Shown here piece after piece: positions 47,302-62,620 of a DNA stretch of 64,000 bases. The notes beneath the pieces are model-generated. The model saw only the letters and a list, made by a program, of their open reading frames with translations. It was not told the DNA's origin and made no database searches. The number at the start of each line of letters is the position of its first letter. Within the stretch, counting starts at the first letter, position 1. The stretch lies in the NCBI GenBank assembly GCA_014549065.1, contig JACDOX010000119.1, forward strand, positions 946,889-1,010,888, given 5' to 3'. This stretch comes from Cardinalis cardinalis (taxonomy: Eukaryota; Chordata; Aves; Passeriformes; Cardinalidae). Position numbers and translations under genes: made by a program.

Positions 47302-49574
47302 GACTTGCTGTTATCTTCTGATGTAAAACTGTTTGCCCCTGGTGGTTGCTGTTGGGTGTAAAGCAGCCCAAAATATGGGACTAGAAATATAGAGATTTTT
47401 TAGTACACATATTAATAAATAATAAAAAATAACATTATATATGTGAAATATAGAGGTTAAAAACCTATGAAGTATTGCATATGGCCCACATAGGGTCAAG
47501 GACAACTGCAGGTAACTCCTTAGTAATGGAAAAGCTCCAGTCTTAAACTGGACCATGCTGTAGTGTTTAATAGAAATATTGTCTGTGATATTCATTCCTG
47601 TAGGATGTTTTAACACAATTTTAAAGCAAGATTTTAGCTAACAAATGCCACAGATTTTTTTTACTATAATTTCAGTATAAATCCATGGCATTTCTATGGC
47701 ATTTTATTGTCCCACTTACCAATCACCCTTTTTTTAGGTTGCACAAAACCTTCCACAAAGTAGAGTATCTTGCTCTTGTGGTTTGTTGAAATCCTGGTAT
47801 GACCAGTAGCATAAAATGCAAAAAAAAAAAANCAACCAAAAAACTTTGACAAGGATGGTGTTTACTGAGCATTGCTTCTTACTTGAAAAGATCATTTGTG
47901 CCTATTAATTGAAAAAATTTCTTCTGTTGGTTAAGATATATTTACTAGATCAATTTATTTTCATTATTTGTTTGGGGCCTTTTTATATTCCAAACAGGTG
48001 AAATTTTGTGTGATTCTGATTCATGTGGACAAACCAAATCTGTGACTGACAGGGGACTTTAAAAAGATTCCTGCAGAAATGACAAAATAAGCAATGGTTG
48101 AATTGGCATTTACACTCACATATGGATATTCAGTGGTGTATTAATTTTAGTGGCGTTTAGTATTTTTTAATTGTAATTATAGCAGACCTACTTTTCTGAT
48201 AATACAAATATATTGATTGGTACAAAATGGCATTAATTAGAGAAATCTGAAACATTTCAGATTCAGATGAGGGTCAGAGATGTGCTGCTCATTGTTGGTG
48301 TTTATTTNTTTTGACTAGGCTGAGACTTGTGAACTGGATTTTTTTGTGTTTAAGATGTAACAGTCTTCATTTTGATATTAAATTGCTATAGGTGCTGAGT
48401 TTCCTTAGTATCTTTTCCATCTGGTCCTGGTTTTGACTTCTGTTCACTAAAGTTATTAAAATTCTTGTGCATTCTGGGTATGAACAATACATAAAAAATC
48501 ATTATTAGTACACTTACTCTTTACTACCAGGAATCCACTATTTTTTTCTTCCACAGCAGATTGCTGGGCAGCATATTTTGAGTCATTACTTTATTTCCCT
48601 TCATCCAAGAATTTTGCAGTGAAGGGGCTGCAGTTAAATCTGGAGCTGAGAGAAAAACACCAGAAAAGGCAAAGTTTTGAGGTCAAGNCATTCACTCTAT
48701 GGGGCTTTCTGGGGCAATTTTCACCTTTTATCCTCCTTTTCTGGTGCTTCTGCAAGGTCTGGCATTATTGGGCTCTGACCCACAGCTCCACATCTGAATA
48801 TTTTTTGAGAAATACACGCATTCCTCTTGATGTGGAAGTAGGTGAGCCCTGCTGGAATAAGCTGATTTTTTTTTTCTTGGATCTGCCCCCAGATTATCAC
48901 ATTGCATGGAAAAAACCCCTTTCTGGCTGTACTTAAGAATGCAACATATCAAATACTGATATTCAATGAGATAAGAATTCCTATTTGAGAGAGCAGAGAG
49001 CAAGCAGAATTTTCATCTTGAGAGAACGAGCTAAGTCAGATGATGATTCCAAAATCAGAAAAACATAGGCTAGTGATGTCCAGTGGTCATGCCAAAGAAA
49101 TACTTATCTTTAAAGTCTGAACATTGTCCTGTACCCAGTTCTGCACATTCCTGGCTTTGATTGAACACCCTTGTCCTTTTCCTGCTGTGTAAGGTTTGAC
49201 AGTTTCCACTGAGTTTGCTGTTCCCTCACTATTTTCTGTGAGTCTCTGATCCTTCAAGCTCAGGATGAGTAAGTAATTAGCTAAATGGTTGTTCTCTAAA
49301 TATACAGAAGCCCTCTAAGTAAGGGCATAGAAAGAATTAACCTTTTTTGCCTCCACACACACCTCCTAAAGATCTGAACAATTGATTTCACATAGGTAAC
49401 AAATTAAAGTTTAGCAGCAGTGTGACAAATACACTTTATTTTTGCAGCTTATTTCACCTGCTCTAGAAAAGCAATGCTTTGGCAGGTTATCAGTAAAGGA
49501 CAGCTGGCCTCTTTGGGAATGGACACAAACACAGAGCCTGAGAGGCTCTTCTACTCCTTCATCTATTAAATTTG

Positions 49575-49625
49575 GAGGTTTGTTTTGTTGGTTTGGAATT
49601 TGTTTTTTTGTTGGTTGGTTAAGTT
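49575..49625. repeat. T/G-rich low-complexity run
   Basis: Words of gtttgttttgttggtttgg type ending in ttggttggttaag. It is complementary in style to the A/C-rich runs elsewhere in the window. Confidence 0.7.
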
Positions 49626-52600
49626 TTTTTTAGGAGAACATGGATAGGCACAGCTATTTCCCCTATCAGGATCTGTTTTCATGTAATTCTTTTCTGGATT
49701 CTGAACTAACCATGTAAAATCAAGTTAGGAAAGAGGATAAACTGCTTTGAGGTAGAGTTGCTCACAGGCTTTTAGGTATTCTTGATCTCAGTCTGCTCTA
49801 TTCAACTGTGATAATGGATAATTCATTTGCTAAACTGGAATAGGATTTTATTACTAAAACATCTTGTCAGAAAATTTGTAAATTGAAGCCANGAAGTCAA
49901 AAGACAATGAGAGTGGTCATGTATGTCTAGGAAAAGGATAAGTGTGCATGTCCTGCTTTTAGAACACAGGAGCATAAATATTGAAGGAAGTTTTCTATAT
50001 AGAACCCAAGTCCCTGACTGAAGGAGTCACCTCATAAAAAGGAAATTGCAATACAAATTTAAGAAGCTTACTGACCAAATCTTTATTTATAACTATTTAT
50101 TCTGTATAATTAACAGTATTTTTGATGTATAGAATCAAATGTACAGATCTCAGCTTGTGATTTCCATCTGAGCTGGAGCTCTTCACTTCCTCTTTTTAAT
50201 ATACATATGTATGTGCTTCATATCCATCAATGATTAAACATATGTGCTTTGCCTTTCAGGAAATCAANCACATCATGTGTGATCCAGAACTGGTTGAATC
50301 AAGGAAACAACTACACTGACTTTAGGCATCAACTTTGATGTGTAAATGTGAGGGGTTTGGGCACTTTTGGAAAGAAGAGCTGTTCCTTTCTGTTTTGATA
50401 ATCAATGACTTTGATTGCCCTTCATCAGAACAAGAAGTGTTTGCTAATTTGCAGTGGCGAGTGAAAAAAACTTGTCCCCTAATGAACTTNGTGCATGGCT
50501 ACTGCTTCAGTAAATGGTATTCTGCTGCTCTTTTCTGTCAGTGTTAGCTCAACTTTATTTAGGCTGCTTCATCTTTTACTATTTAATGTTCTGCCCTCTG
50601 TCTGCAGAAATAATGAAGCAATAATAAGAAGAATCTTGACTGCAGTGGGTGCCCTGCCTTTGAAAGGTGAGAACAGTTCACAAATGCTGTTTTCTCCAAA
50701 CAATAAGCAGTGCTATTTAGGAAAGTGCTTATAAACAAATGTCTTGCGGGGCTCTTACACAGCATCGTTTTTAAAGGTTCTGCTTTTGTCAGAAAATTAA
50801 GCTAAAAACCATCTGCCTTCTGTCTTAGAAGCATTGGACTAAATCCCGATTGGGAGGTGGGAGCCTCACCTGCACTGAGCTGGGTTCACTTTAGTGCTAA
50901 TTGTAATTCCAAGCAGCTGTAATTGCCTCACAGATCCTGGGAGGAGGGAGCAGCATCGCCCTTCTCTCTTCCCCTGCTTGCTGCAGCCCTCCTCTGACAC
51001 AGATGCTCGAGGGCAGGAGTCAAAATGGAGCAATTCCCGTGGGCTTTCTGCCCCACACATCCAGTGGGGCTCTTCCTTCCCCTGGCTGCATCCTGCCTGT
51101 GGAAAACTCACTTTCTCCTCTGAGCTCGTGGTTACGTCCCTCACATCCCTTTGGTCCTTCCCAAATTACTCACTGCCCCTTTACCAAACCCCCTGCTCCC
51201 CACCACTTCTATTTAACTCCTCCCACTGACATCCTCTGGTTTTCCATCCTCATTTTTCCTTCTGCTTACAGCAGAGCTGCAGGAAAGCTGTCTCTCTCAG
51301 GCCCATGGGCCAATGTCACCCCAGTGCTGACAGGAGCTCTCTGTGCTATTTTCCAAGGTAGAAGGGGGAAATTGCTTCTGCAAGGAATGCAAGACAGATG
51401 GCTGCAGGTACAGCAAGCACTTACTTGGTGNAGGGAAATAAAACCTGTGCCTATTGCACTCTGACAGATTGGTTTGAAAGGGTTCCATGCAGTTTATTAC
51501 CTCCAACCTGATAAAAAGAAACTTATTTAGCATCAGTGACACCCCACNTTTAATCCTAACTCTTTCAGTGGGGAGGCAGAAGATTATAAGTGGTGGTTTG
51601 AGAGCCACCAGCAGCTCTTTTAGGCATCTTAAATCAATTTATCTGTAGGCTCTCTGTAATTTGCAGGATGAGGGAATACTGAATGTGAGAGACAGTTGTA
51701 CTTTTCCATGAACAAAAAGGTCAGAAAAAAATTGCTTGTCAGCCAGGTATATAGTAAACATCAATTTAGCCTTGTGTGGATCAATACAAGGTTGTGTGTT
51801 CATATCCGATTACCTTAGATGGATTAAGATGTTGGATATTATTAAGATAATAAAAGACAGGATTGGCATCAGAATGGTGGCACTTTGTCCTTGAAATTCT
51901 GTGGCTGGAGAGGTTGCCATTTGTAGATGCCAAATAGTTCTTGTAACCCAGTTGCTGAAATAAGGGAATATTTGTACCTGAACCAGGTTTTCCTGTGGAG
52001 TTTCCTTTGGATGTTCTCTTCCTCCTGTTTTTTATAGATCTTTCTTCTTTTGTGTTGTTTTCATTTGCAGCCTCTTTCCACCTTTATGTTTTTTTAATGA
52101 ACAATTACTAGCATGGTATCTTGCTTCTATAATCTTTCTGTTTTTACCAGCCAGCACTCCTGGCCATGCTCAGGGTTACCCATATTATTTTTGAGGTAGT
52201 TTCCTTGAAACTGGGCTCAGAAAATTGNCAAGACATATTTTACTGAAGTTCAGGTAAAGCACCCATCTCTCCCCATTTTAGAATTTGGTTTGTGAATGTG
52301 AAAAAATATTGGTTTCCTCATTAAAATTAGTCTGGGGTTGAACACTTTTCCTATTCCTTCTATCCTAAAGACCAGGCATGCTTTGGGCTCCCCTCCCTGC
52401 CTTTGCACTGTTCTGTTAAGGTGTAATTGTTCCTTTTCAAAGTGTCATTGTAAGAATAGGATTTTTCTGAATCATATTTCTCAGACAATTAGACAATTAT
52501 TTCAGACTACACTGTTATAATTGATCTTGCTTTATGGCTTCGTTGTCTTCAGGAAAAATTATTTCCATCCATGTATTTTAGATTACACCTAAATCTTTGC

Positions 52601-55600
52601 TTTTTCAGTCTGCATGCANTGTGTATTTTGAATACATTTTGTTTATGGCATCTGCTAATGTCTTATGATAGGAACAAATTTTAGTTTGAGCTTTGTCCCC
52701 TTCTGATTGAACTCCTGCTGTAGTATTGAATGGTTTTAACATCTTTCTGTTCAGGTATACCATAAAACTATTAATATTAAATATTGATTAAAACATATTG
52801 CATGTGTGTCCTGGCACAGCAGTTTTCTAGTGCCTCTGTGGGAATTCTATTTTTTCCCTTTGACTCTTCTGGGGATCACTTCTGATGAATCATTTTAATT
52901 GCACTGTGATTTGTAACACAGTGAGTGGAGGTCTCTTGCTCTGCTGTGTCTGNTATAAATGTAGGCTTTCCTTCCTCTGACTAATGGCTTGAGATCAAAA
53001 CATCCAGCACAAATCAATACTAGGTACAGCCCAGCATCACCTGTAGATGGGCACTGCACTAGAACAGTAAACATAAAATGAGTCACACTTTGTGTGCCTT
53101 CCTTNGCCCTGGGTGTTGGATAAGCTCTGACCTCTGAAGAGGTGATGGTGTTTGTTTGCCTGTTTGTTTGACTTCCCAATTGTTTTATCTCTGATCAGAA
53201 AACTCAAGCCCCAGCCACAAGCCCTAAGTGTCAAAGGGTGGCTGAGCCCTGAGGGTGGAGTGTNACAGATGAAAGTGGCTGGAGGCAAGGAGTTGCCTTT
53301 CCAAGGGAAGGATGGATGGAACCAGAGCAACTCTNATGGCTCTTCGAGTTTGGCTCTGGCTAGGAAATGAGAAGTGGCCCTATCAGAGNAACAGCCAGAT
53401 GGTCTGGATCGATCCCAATGCAGCTTTGACCTGGTTTTGCTGCAGGCTCTGAGGTTGTTTCAGTTCTCAGCACCAGCAGAGGACACAGACCTGTCCCACC
53501 TCTCCTGGAAAACAAGGGCTCAGCTGGGATAGTGACATAAAAACTTCTGCTCTCCAGGCAGCAATCTGCTTTTCTTGCTTGCTTTTCATATTCCACAAGG
53601 ACGTACAGCAGAGAAAGGATTTTTNCTTTCTTTTTTGTGNTTTTTTTTTGTGTTTTTTTAAATAGCCTTGCCTGGTGGTTTATCAAAATCTAACTGATGC
53701 AATGATAAGGTGCCAGCTATTGTAATCAATAGACAGGAGGCAACCAACTGCTGCTAATGCTNCAGACCATAAAGTTTGTAAACTTCAGACCACAAAATGA
53801 GTGTAAAGATTAACATCCCTGGTTAGATCAGCTTTTCAGGTACTGAGCTTTTCAGTCTTTTCCCACTCCTTTAACCCTGCACACTTCACAGCCACTCCCA
53901 GGTGTCTCTGTTGGTGGTAAATGGATGGTAAATGGTAAAAAGTGGGTGGGATTTTGTTTGTAGGCTGGTTTTTTTGGTCTTTTTCTTCTTCCAAACTTCA
54001 GTGGTGGAAGTTGACTGTTCATCTGAAAAGTGATGGTTTATGGCCCATCAGACTCTTGCAGATTTTGCTTTTACTTCCTACTTTTTGCATGTTTGTGAGC
54101 CACACAAGGGAGGCCTGCTTTTAACACCCTCATTAGGGAGGAGGAAATATTGTGCTTCCAAAAGCTCTTATTCTGTTGTTTGTTACTGCAAGCTTAAAAA
54201 TNACAACCTTAGAAATATTTCAAAGTTCTCTAGAGAATGAAGCCTGGTTCAGGAGACTGATGGCCAGATTATGCTACCAGGTATGACATAAATCAAGAAC
54301 AACTCCACTGANTGCAGGGCCATTTCTCCAGCCTTACCAGGAGCAGAATGTGACCCTCAGTTTAATTTCTGAAATGGTGCCTGAATTTATTGGAGCTGTG
54401 CATCTCTGCAGGACCTTTCTTGGCTTTGCTGCAGTGGTAGCCTGATGTAAATCAGATTTCCTTGCAGCCGAGAGCAGTGCTGATTATATATGAAGCTCTA
54501 TTAGTGCTTGCTGGAGTTTTGTGTTCCTGAGACCATGCTAGGCATTCAAAGAGCTCACCCTTCTGCCTGTGACCTGCAGGAGGAGTAAAGTGTTTTACAG
54601 TAGTAATAAAGGGATTACATTAGATGAAGTTATTTTCAGTAACTATATCAGGAAGATTGAGAGTCAATTATCCTGGCCAGGTTCATCTTCAGGACACCAG
54701 CAAAGCAGAAGGTGCAGACATTTACACTGTACCAGCAAAAAAAGATTTAAAGGCACTGTGTTCTCNCTGAGCACTTGGGCCTTATCTGCAGAGCAGCCAG
54801 GGAGGTCACTGAGCATATTTTGGGAGCTGCAGGGGTGCTCTTTGACCCCTTGGACTCCTTAACTCAGCAGCAAAAGCAGGTTGTGTGGCTTTTGTCACCT
54901 GTGGAAGTGACTGCTTGGAAGGGACAATAATGCTGAGGCTCCTACTATTTCTGGTTTCTGTTTTAAGAATTTCTACTCTTGCAAAATCTGCTCTGATTTC
55001 AGAAAACTTCCCAGTGCTTTTCTCTGCTGTCTCTGCACTCTCACATCTAAGTTGCCCATGTATAATTTCCTTACGATAAGGNGCTAAGTGCATTCCTNCT
55101 TTCTTTTTTTTCCTTTTTTAAAATAATACCTACAAGATGTGGAATACTTGCTTTCCAAAAGTATCTTTCCTATTTGAGAGCCCTGGATTTTTTTTTTTTG
55201 TTTTGCAGGGTCCTGTAAGTCAAAAGATTCTGTTGCTTCTCTCATGTTCCATCCACAGAAGGAAATGTTGCTTGAAAAAGGCCATATGCACTGGTGGATG
55301 ATTCTGCCAGGATCATCTTTATTTTTAAGGAAAGATGTCTGTTCTGAGAATGTGACAGCTGAATCTGTCACCTCTGCCCCTCACAATTAAAATAAATTGA
55401 TGATCAGCTGGTGGGTGGGACTAACACTGGTAAAGATTTGCTGACATAAATCCAATATATGTCCCAGTTACTGTGTCCACAAGATTTTGTGTGTTTTGTC
55501 ACTCTTCACTTACCTTGTGAGGGAGATGCTTATTTTTCTTCATCCATCTGTGGTTTTATTGCATTTTCTACATATTGAGTTTTTGCCTGTTGGAGCACTG

Positions 55601-58600
55601 AGATGTTTTTCAGATCAAAATNAGCTGAGTGATTCCAATTTGACTGAATGATAGAAACCCCAAATCCTTCCAGCATGCTGTGGTGTCAGAGAAGGATTAT
55701 TATGTTTTCAACAGCTCATGGTGTACCCAGAAACAGATATTGATTTCTCTTTCCAGCCNTTTTCCTTCCTTTCTGGAGACTGTAATGCACTTATGAGTTC
55801 AGCTGTTTGTAATGAGGGGATTTCAATCTGGTTTGAGCTAATTCTAGCAGGTAAGTGCCTTTATAGACTCACCTCTGGCACAAGTTAAAATGGTCTGCTT
55901 TTCCCGAGAATGGACCTAAAAAGTGTAATCATCACTTGATGTGCCATTCTGAATCAAGGCTGTCTATTAACAAGTCCCTATTTTGTTTTGGTGGTATTGA
56001 TTCCCCAGAACTGATTGCATTTCAGGAAGCAGCACACCTATTTCTTCCTCAGGCTCTCCTCAACAACCACTTTGTCTTAGCAGTGGTGGCTGAACTGCTC
56101 AAGCTGCTGCTTTAGAGAAATAGGGGAGCCTAAGGAACTGATCTGAAAGCCAAAAAAAAAAGAAAAAGCCAGACCCCCTCAAAGAATTGGCATTACCTTC
56201 AGGTGGACCAGTGCATTGGAGTGGTGATCATGGAATTCTACATCTGCACCTGGTGGGGAGAAGNCATGGAGTGAAACAGGATCTGTTTTTACTGAGATCC
56301 ACAACATGAGCATGATTTATCCCTGTTTTGCTCCTGCATGGCTCTGTTAGCTGCACTTAGTGGTCTGAGGGGTTTACTGTAAAGATGTTTTCTCCTGGTT
56401 CTGTTCCCAGTTGCTGTAAATCAGAAGCTCTTTCACTGAGCTTGTGACTTGAGTTGTATAAAACCAGTGCAGATTCTGGGGTTTTTTTTCCAAGAATTTC
56501 AAAGAATCCTGTTTATTGCNTAGTATTTTTGGCTGTCAGCAACAAATGACTATTTCTGGATGAATTGCTGCTCCCATATGTGAGAAGGTTGGATGCTGCT
56601 TTAGTTTAAGCCCAGAGAAGGATTGGGGTAAAATTGCTCAGGCCAACAAATCTTCTGTGATTTCTGGAATTCTGTCCCAAGGTCACCAGAATCAAGCTTC
56701 AACTTCTGTAAAAAAAGTCTTTCAACAGCTTTTGTAATGAATTTTTTGCTGAGGAAGGGCAAAGATTGCCCCAAATTTCTGCAGTGTCTCTGAAGATGCT
56801 GTGTGGAGCTGGGGAGAGAGAGAGATTTTCCTGCCTTGGAAAAGACTCCAGTGTACCTGAGGACAGAGGTTCCTGAAAGCAGGATACAGATCCCTCAATT
56901 CCTGGGTAATTCTGGAAACTGTGTGATTTTGCATGCTCAATTCTGGNAAATTTTAAAATATTTTTCTAAATCCCTGTCCTGTTGTTCACAGCTNCTTCAC
57001 AAAGCTACATTGCTCTTTCTGGTTTCTACCACTACTGAAGTGTGGATCCTTACCAGCTTTTTTTGCTCCACTTTTTTCACCACCAAGTTGTTTAGCTGGC
57101 TCTTGCATGGGAGTTCTTCCTTGTCTTGAGGCAAACTGAAGTAAACAAAAAAAATTAGGAGGTGTCTGTCTCACAGACATGGAGAGTTTTCCTTTGATGC
57201 ACTTTCTTTGATCCTTGCACTCTGACTTACCCAGCAGGTGATAAAATATACCTGCCCCTTGCAATCAGAATATTGTGCTTTTATGTGCTGACTTATTCCC
57301 TGGGATCTCCAAACACACTGCANACCTTTTGGCTAAGCTGTTGTGAAAAGAGAGGCTTTATTCTTATTTCCTGCTTAAACAAATTGAGGAAGAAAGGAGT
57401 GATTTGGCCAAGGTTTGTGTTTAGCTGCAAGGCCTTAAGCTGTATCTAACATCCATTTTTAATTATATGTAGCAGAAAACCTTTCAGAATGTTTTGGGTG
57501 TTTGGTTTTGGGTCCACAGCATTTGGAAAACACTTCTCAAAACAATCCATGGGAAAATTGTGGGTCCTAGGCAACTCTAGCTTAGCTGGTGAAGGTTGTG
57601 ATTTTAAGTCCTTGAAGGTGGATTTTAAGTCCTTTAGAAGTATCACTGATCAGAGGCTCAAAACTTGCAATATTTTTCACTANCTATGTATTCAAATATT
57701 CCCCCAAGCCTACAGTGCCATCCCCAGGCACATCCCAAATGAACAAATCTGCTGCCATTACCTTCCATCTTTTGGGAGCACTTTTCCTCACATGTTCCTT
57801 TTCCCCTTTTCCCCCCCATATGCAGAAGAGAGGTCACTTCTTGTTTTCTNTTTAAGGCTCAGGAAAAAGAGTGCTGAAAGGACAATGACATTCATTCATC
57901 CTGGCATTTCATGTGGTAGATTTCCTTTTTTTCTCACTGGTAAATGAGAAGCTTGAANAATCCCCTAAATGATCCATAGATACAGTGACTACCATATAGT
58001 GGCCCACTCTGACTTGTTCTATATTTTTAACTGAAATTTGTACAAACATAATAATTTTGTGCGATTTCCCCTGTTAATTTTCAAGTTGATCATTCATGTT
58101 TGGGTCTCTGTCTTTCCTGATGCTTTTACTTCAAAATGATTGATCTATAGTAAATGAGGCAAATATATGAAAATATGTCAAATGTGTGTACAATGACAGA
58201 TTTAGATAATTCACCAAGATAATTTTAAAGTGGCACTGGCTTCTGCATTTATTGTAGTCAATTCTGCAGCTTATGTTTCAAGAATTTTTAGTCNTGACAT
58301 AACAATTTTTAACTGTAGGAACGACGTTAATACTAATACTACCTTAAACTAACAGCAGCATACACATGAAATAATAAAGCAAATTTTGACCCAGAGTAGA
58401 GAGAAGTACTGTGTAGATCCAGCCTGGAGTAGCTACACTTTATTTTTTACACTTTTTTTGCTGCTCATGTCACAGGCAGAAATATGGAATCATAAGGCAA
58501 AAATGAGTAGCACCTTCAACATGAAGGTTTCCTACATAATTGGAATTCAAGGAACTACCCAGCTGGTGGGAAGGAATTGGTAGGTGTGGGATATTTTATG

Positions 58601-61600
58601 ATAGCGGCCTTGTGGTGTGCCTGCGGCAAGAAATGCAAACACATTAAACTCTAAGGTAATGTTGCTTAAATAATTTGTGTGCTTCTGTATATATATGTTT
58701 GCACAGCAGCAGCAGCAGTTATTGAAGCTGATGCTAGATATTTCTGGAGTTTCCATTCAGTGCAGGGGTTAGCTACGTGTAATTTTGAGATGTGATGGCA
58801 TTAGACATTTCTCAAACACATGCCAAACCAAACAACTCNGTAATTGCTTTTTTGCTTTTCCATTGTTCTCTGCTATTGTAACTGCTTTCATGTGTTTGCA
58901 CTGACTTATTCTTATCTGTAGTGGTTTTAAATTATAAATCTACAAACAACTGATATAAACATAGAAAATTATAAAAGCTGCAAACACTTGGGTCATCCAG
59001 CACAGTGATGCACTAGGATTCCTTGCACAGCTTTCCTGAATTGACCATANTTATGTTGCTGTGATCGTCTAAAGCAGATTTTCTTTCTGTGCATTTTTGC
59101 TCAAAAGCATTCTAAAACAGTGGAGAAAAACAAACAACCTGGCTTTCCTGGGAATAAAATATTTACAGAGAAGAGGCAGGTGTGAAGCCCCCTGGCAATT
59201 CTTCGGGCAGAGGATGGAACACAAAGCAGATNGGTTTCACTTCCAGCTTGGGAGGCTCTTCAAGGATGTTGCAGGTGGCATCAGTGTTTGAAATGTCCAC
59301 AGATGCATTCCCCAGGAAGGTGAGGGGATGGTGTGGATTCCCAGCTGTGCAAGGTGCTCAGACCTCTGCCCTTCTGCACAGCTGGGCTCTTCCTTGGGGC
59401 CTGGGGCTTCTCCCTGCAGGGCCCATGGAAGGCAGGGGTCTGGAGGTGCCCCATGGCACACAAGAAGCACAGGGAGCTGTGAGGGGCTGGCTTGAGCTNT
59501 GCTTTCCATGCTCAATATTTGGCCTTTTGCCTCCTTTGCCAGGGATCAGGTAAAGGCCAAATTTTGGCTGCTTAAATTCACTGGTGTCACCAGAGGTGGG
59601 CAAATCTGTCCTAGAAAGGATTCCTATATGTGAAGCATGCCAGCTTCAGATATCACAACATGCTGCCTATCACAATGTACTCCAAAGTGAATTCCCATCT
59701 GATCATCCAGGAAATGTCAGATTTTGCAATGTCTGTGATGGATNTAATAAGAGTTTATCATGAAATGTCTCTCAAATGCTAATGAAGGCAGAAGAAACAG
59801 TAAACACCTTGTCAAATTAAACTNTATAAAAAAAATCTGTTCAATTAATAAAACTGGCCAAGAATCCAGGAGTGTGGGATGAATCCAGAAGAATTATGGG
59901 TTTTTCAACCTCAGCTTCACCAGTTCCTAACNTTAGGGAGAAAGTGGTTATTAAGTGAGATGGAATCTATGAGATCTTTCCCTGCCCTTTGTTCCGTAGA
60001 GAGCCCAGCATTGAAAGAGATTAGGATTATCCTGGTTTATGAGAGGAAAGAATGAAAATGGCAAAAACATCTCAGGCAGTCTGGGAATGTAGCAAACAGC
60101 AGAGCTCCATAATTTCTCTCCCCGGATGACCAAAGCCAGTCCAGCCAATACAGGAGAGAGAAGGGCAGCAGTGTCTGGGGTTCAGCTCCTGTTTTTTCCC
60201 AGAAGACAGGAGNGCACCCACCAAGGCTCCAGCATCCATGAGGAACAACTGGAAGGAGCCATCCCACCTGCAGGGAGCTGCAGAGGGGAAGGGAGTACAT
60301 CAGCCCCTCTTGCACTGAGATTTTGCTGCAGGCTTTGCATTCCTACAGGTGGTTTGTGGTTTTCCTCCAGAGAGAAGGTGGATTTGAAAACCCCTTTTGA
60401 GAGCAGAAAACACAGAGCACTGAGCTCCCATCTGCTGCCTTACACAGAAATGTTCTGCTCTGCAGTTAATGCTCTGTACTCACACAGCTGAAGGCTGNAA
60501 AGGATGTGCCCATGTCTGCAGGATGCTGGTTGTTGTATTTAATAGGCACTTAAGTGCTTAACATGATGTAATTGTTAACACAGGATTTCTACACAGTAAT
60601 AAATCCACTGAGAACTGACCAAAAAAGAAATGATGATTTTCAAAGGAAAAGTGAGAAATTTCCTGTTTAGACTTAAAATAGTAAATGCCCTCCCTGAATA
60701 GACAAAAAGAGTCCACTGGAAGTTATTGACTGAGCTGGTACCTGAGGGACATAAATTTGATGCACATTTCTTTCCTTGGCATTTAAGAGAGTCTTTTTCC
60801 ATGTGAAATNGGATAGCTGGTACAGAAATTGCACTGATTCTGCTTTCTGGTTCTGTCATTTCAGCCAGGACAAGGAGCTCAGGCTGGCAGTGCTGGAAGG
60901 AAGGGAAATGCAAGATTTGGAGATCATAACCCTGTCACACTGCAGTTCATGGTGAGGTGGCCATTTATACAAATTCATTCAGATGCTTCTTTCAAGCTTT
61001 ATTTATTGTATTCCACAAAACTGGGCTATGTGTTTCTGCCTTGGAGCNAGATAATGTTTATTTTTCCCTGGTAAACAGAAGGCTGTTTTTCAGATTTAAA
61101 AAAGCTACATATAAAAGGAAAAGAAGCCTGTACTTGATGTAAAATTTGAGATAGTGTTAGGTAATTCAAATGATAATATCACTACTGCTTGTTTCAGACT
61201 TGGGTTTGGTAGGGGTGATGGAAAAAACTGCATGAAAATGGATTCTCAGCAAAGCCTAACAGAGTATTCAGTGCTATGCTTTGCGGTTTGTCCATAAATA
61301 ACAAAATAAAAAAGTAACAGCCAAGAATTTAGCAGAATACATGATGAAAAGTGATGATTATGTATAAATTAGAATGTCTATTTTCCAGCTACACAAGTAT
61401 CAATTAAATCTCTTCCCTTGAGACTAAGAGCAGGTCTTTAATCCTAATTAATACTTGTAAAATTTGTACGAAATGAGGAATTACATGGTGCTGGATGTGG
61501 TCACAATCAGCCATGAGAGGTGCCTGTTGAATGATTTAGTATCACATGGATGAAAGGAATGCATCCAGGTATGAGGGGCCTCCTGGAAAATTCAGAATTA

Positions 61601-62579
61601 TGTTTTAAATGTGGGCAAAATGTTGACTCAGTCAAGTCAGACATGGATTTCAAAAGTGTCATGTCAATAATAAATATGCCAGAAAATCCCATCCCAAAAA
61701 TGTCATGGCAAGAAANGGTTAGACATGGGCTTAGCAATTCCTGCTCAAATGCAGTGGTTCCTCTCTTACTGGATGGAAACTCCATGTCTTCTCCCTGACT
61801 TGTTCTGAGAATCAGCCTGTGTAGGATTTTATGTTATTTATGCAAACATTTGCACCATATTGATTAAGAGCAGAGTGCAGCAGAGCCTTTTATAAGCCTT
61901 AATAAAATTCTGGCTCTTGTCATCACTTGGCAATTCATGAAAGGGTGTGCTAAGAACCCATAACCTTGCCTGTTCTGTCAAGAGTGTTCCCCTGTCAGAT
62001 TCATGTGGTTTCAGTCCAGCTTTTTCTTTTGTCTGTTTATATGCAGACATAACACTTAACAAGGGATAATGTGTAAACAAGAGCATGCATTATGCAGATA
62101 AATAGACTCCCACTGCTGAACAAATCCTTAGCAGTTTGCATTAAAAATAAATACAGATGCAAACCAGAATTCAGTATTTATTTTAACAGCAGGACTTTAT
62201 CATTGGTAGCATTTCCCTGATGTTTCCAGGATTAAATAAGTGGCTTTTAAAAGAGATTCACCAGTCCAGAAGTTTGAAGCAGTTTAAACCTTTCCTTAAT
62301 AGCACCAGAGGGAGAGATAACAACAATTAGCAGTTCTTCACAATATCAGGAAATTACATCTGCATTAACTGACTGAGAGCTGCTGGATCCATGCAGCCAC
62401 AAGTCTCTTTACCCACTGATAAATGTGGCCATGAGAAGTGATAGGAAGAAGACAACAAGATTTTCACAGATCTCAGCATTTTGAATAATACTGAATAATA
62501 ATTTATTCAAGGCACAAAATGGGTTTGGCTTCCATGCTCCATTGAAAATCCAGAGGAAAGAAGCATAACTTTCACTGGG

Positions 62580-62620
62580 CTATAAATATATATTTTNAAT
62601 TTTTTTNAANTTTTTTTTCT
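62580..62620. repeat. AT low-complexity run with several ambiguous bases
   Basis: tataaatatatatttt followed by T-rich sequence holding three Ns within about 20 bp. This is probably a homopolymer-length sequencing problem. Confidence 0.7.

Noticed and set aside
51003..51464. 153-codon plus-strand frame
   Set aside because: Compositionally odd (Pro/Ser/Leu-rich) with a second overlapping frame of similar character and no domain. It is likely a locally stop-poor, C-rich stretch.
57489..57947. 152-codon plus-strand frame
   Set aside because: No recognisable family or motif, contains ambiguous codons and has no supporting splice structure.
61507..61798. Overlapping frames on both strands (82 and 92 codons), one with a CFKCGQN-like pair of cysteines
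   Set aside because: A single CxxC is not enough for a zinc knuckle, and there is no flanking coding structure. It is possibly a decayed sequence but unsupported.
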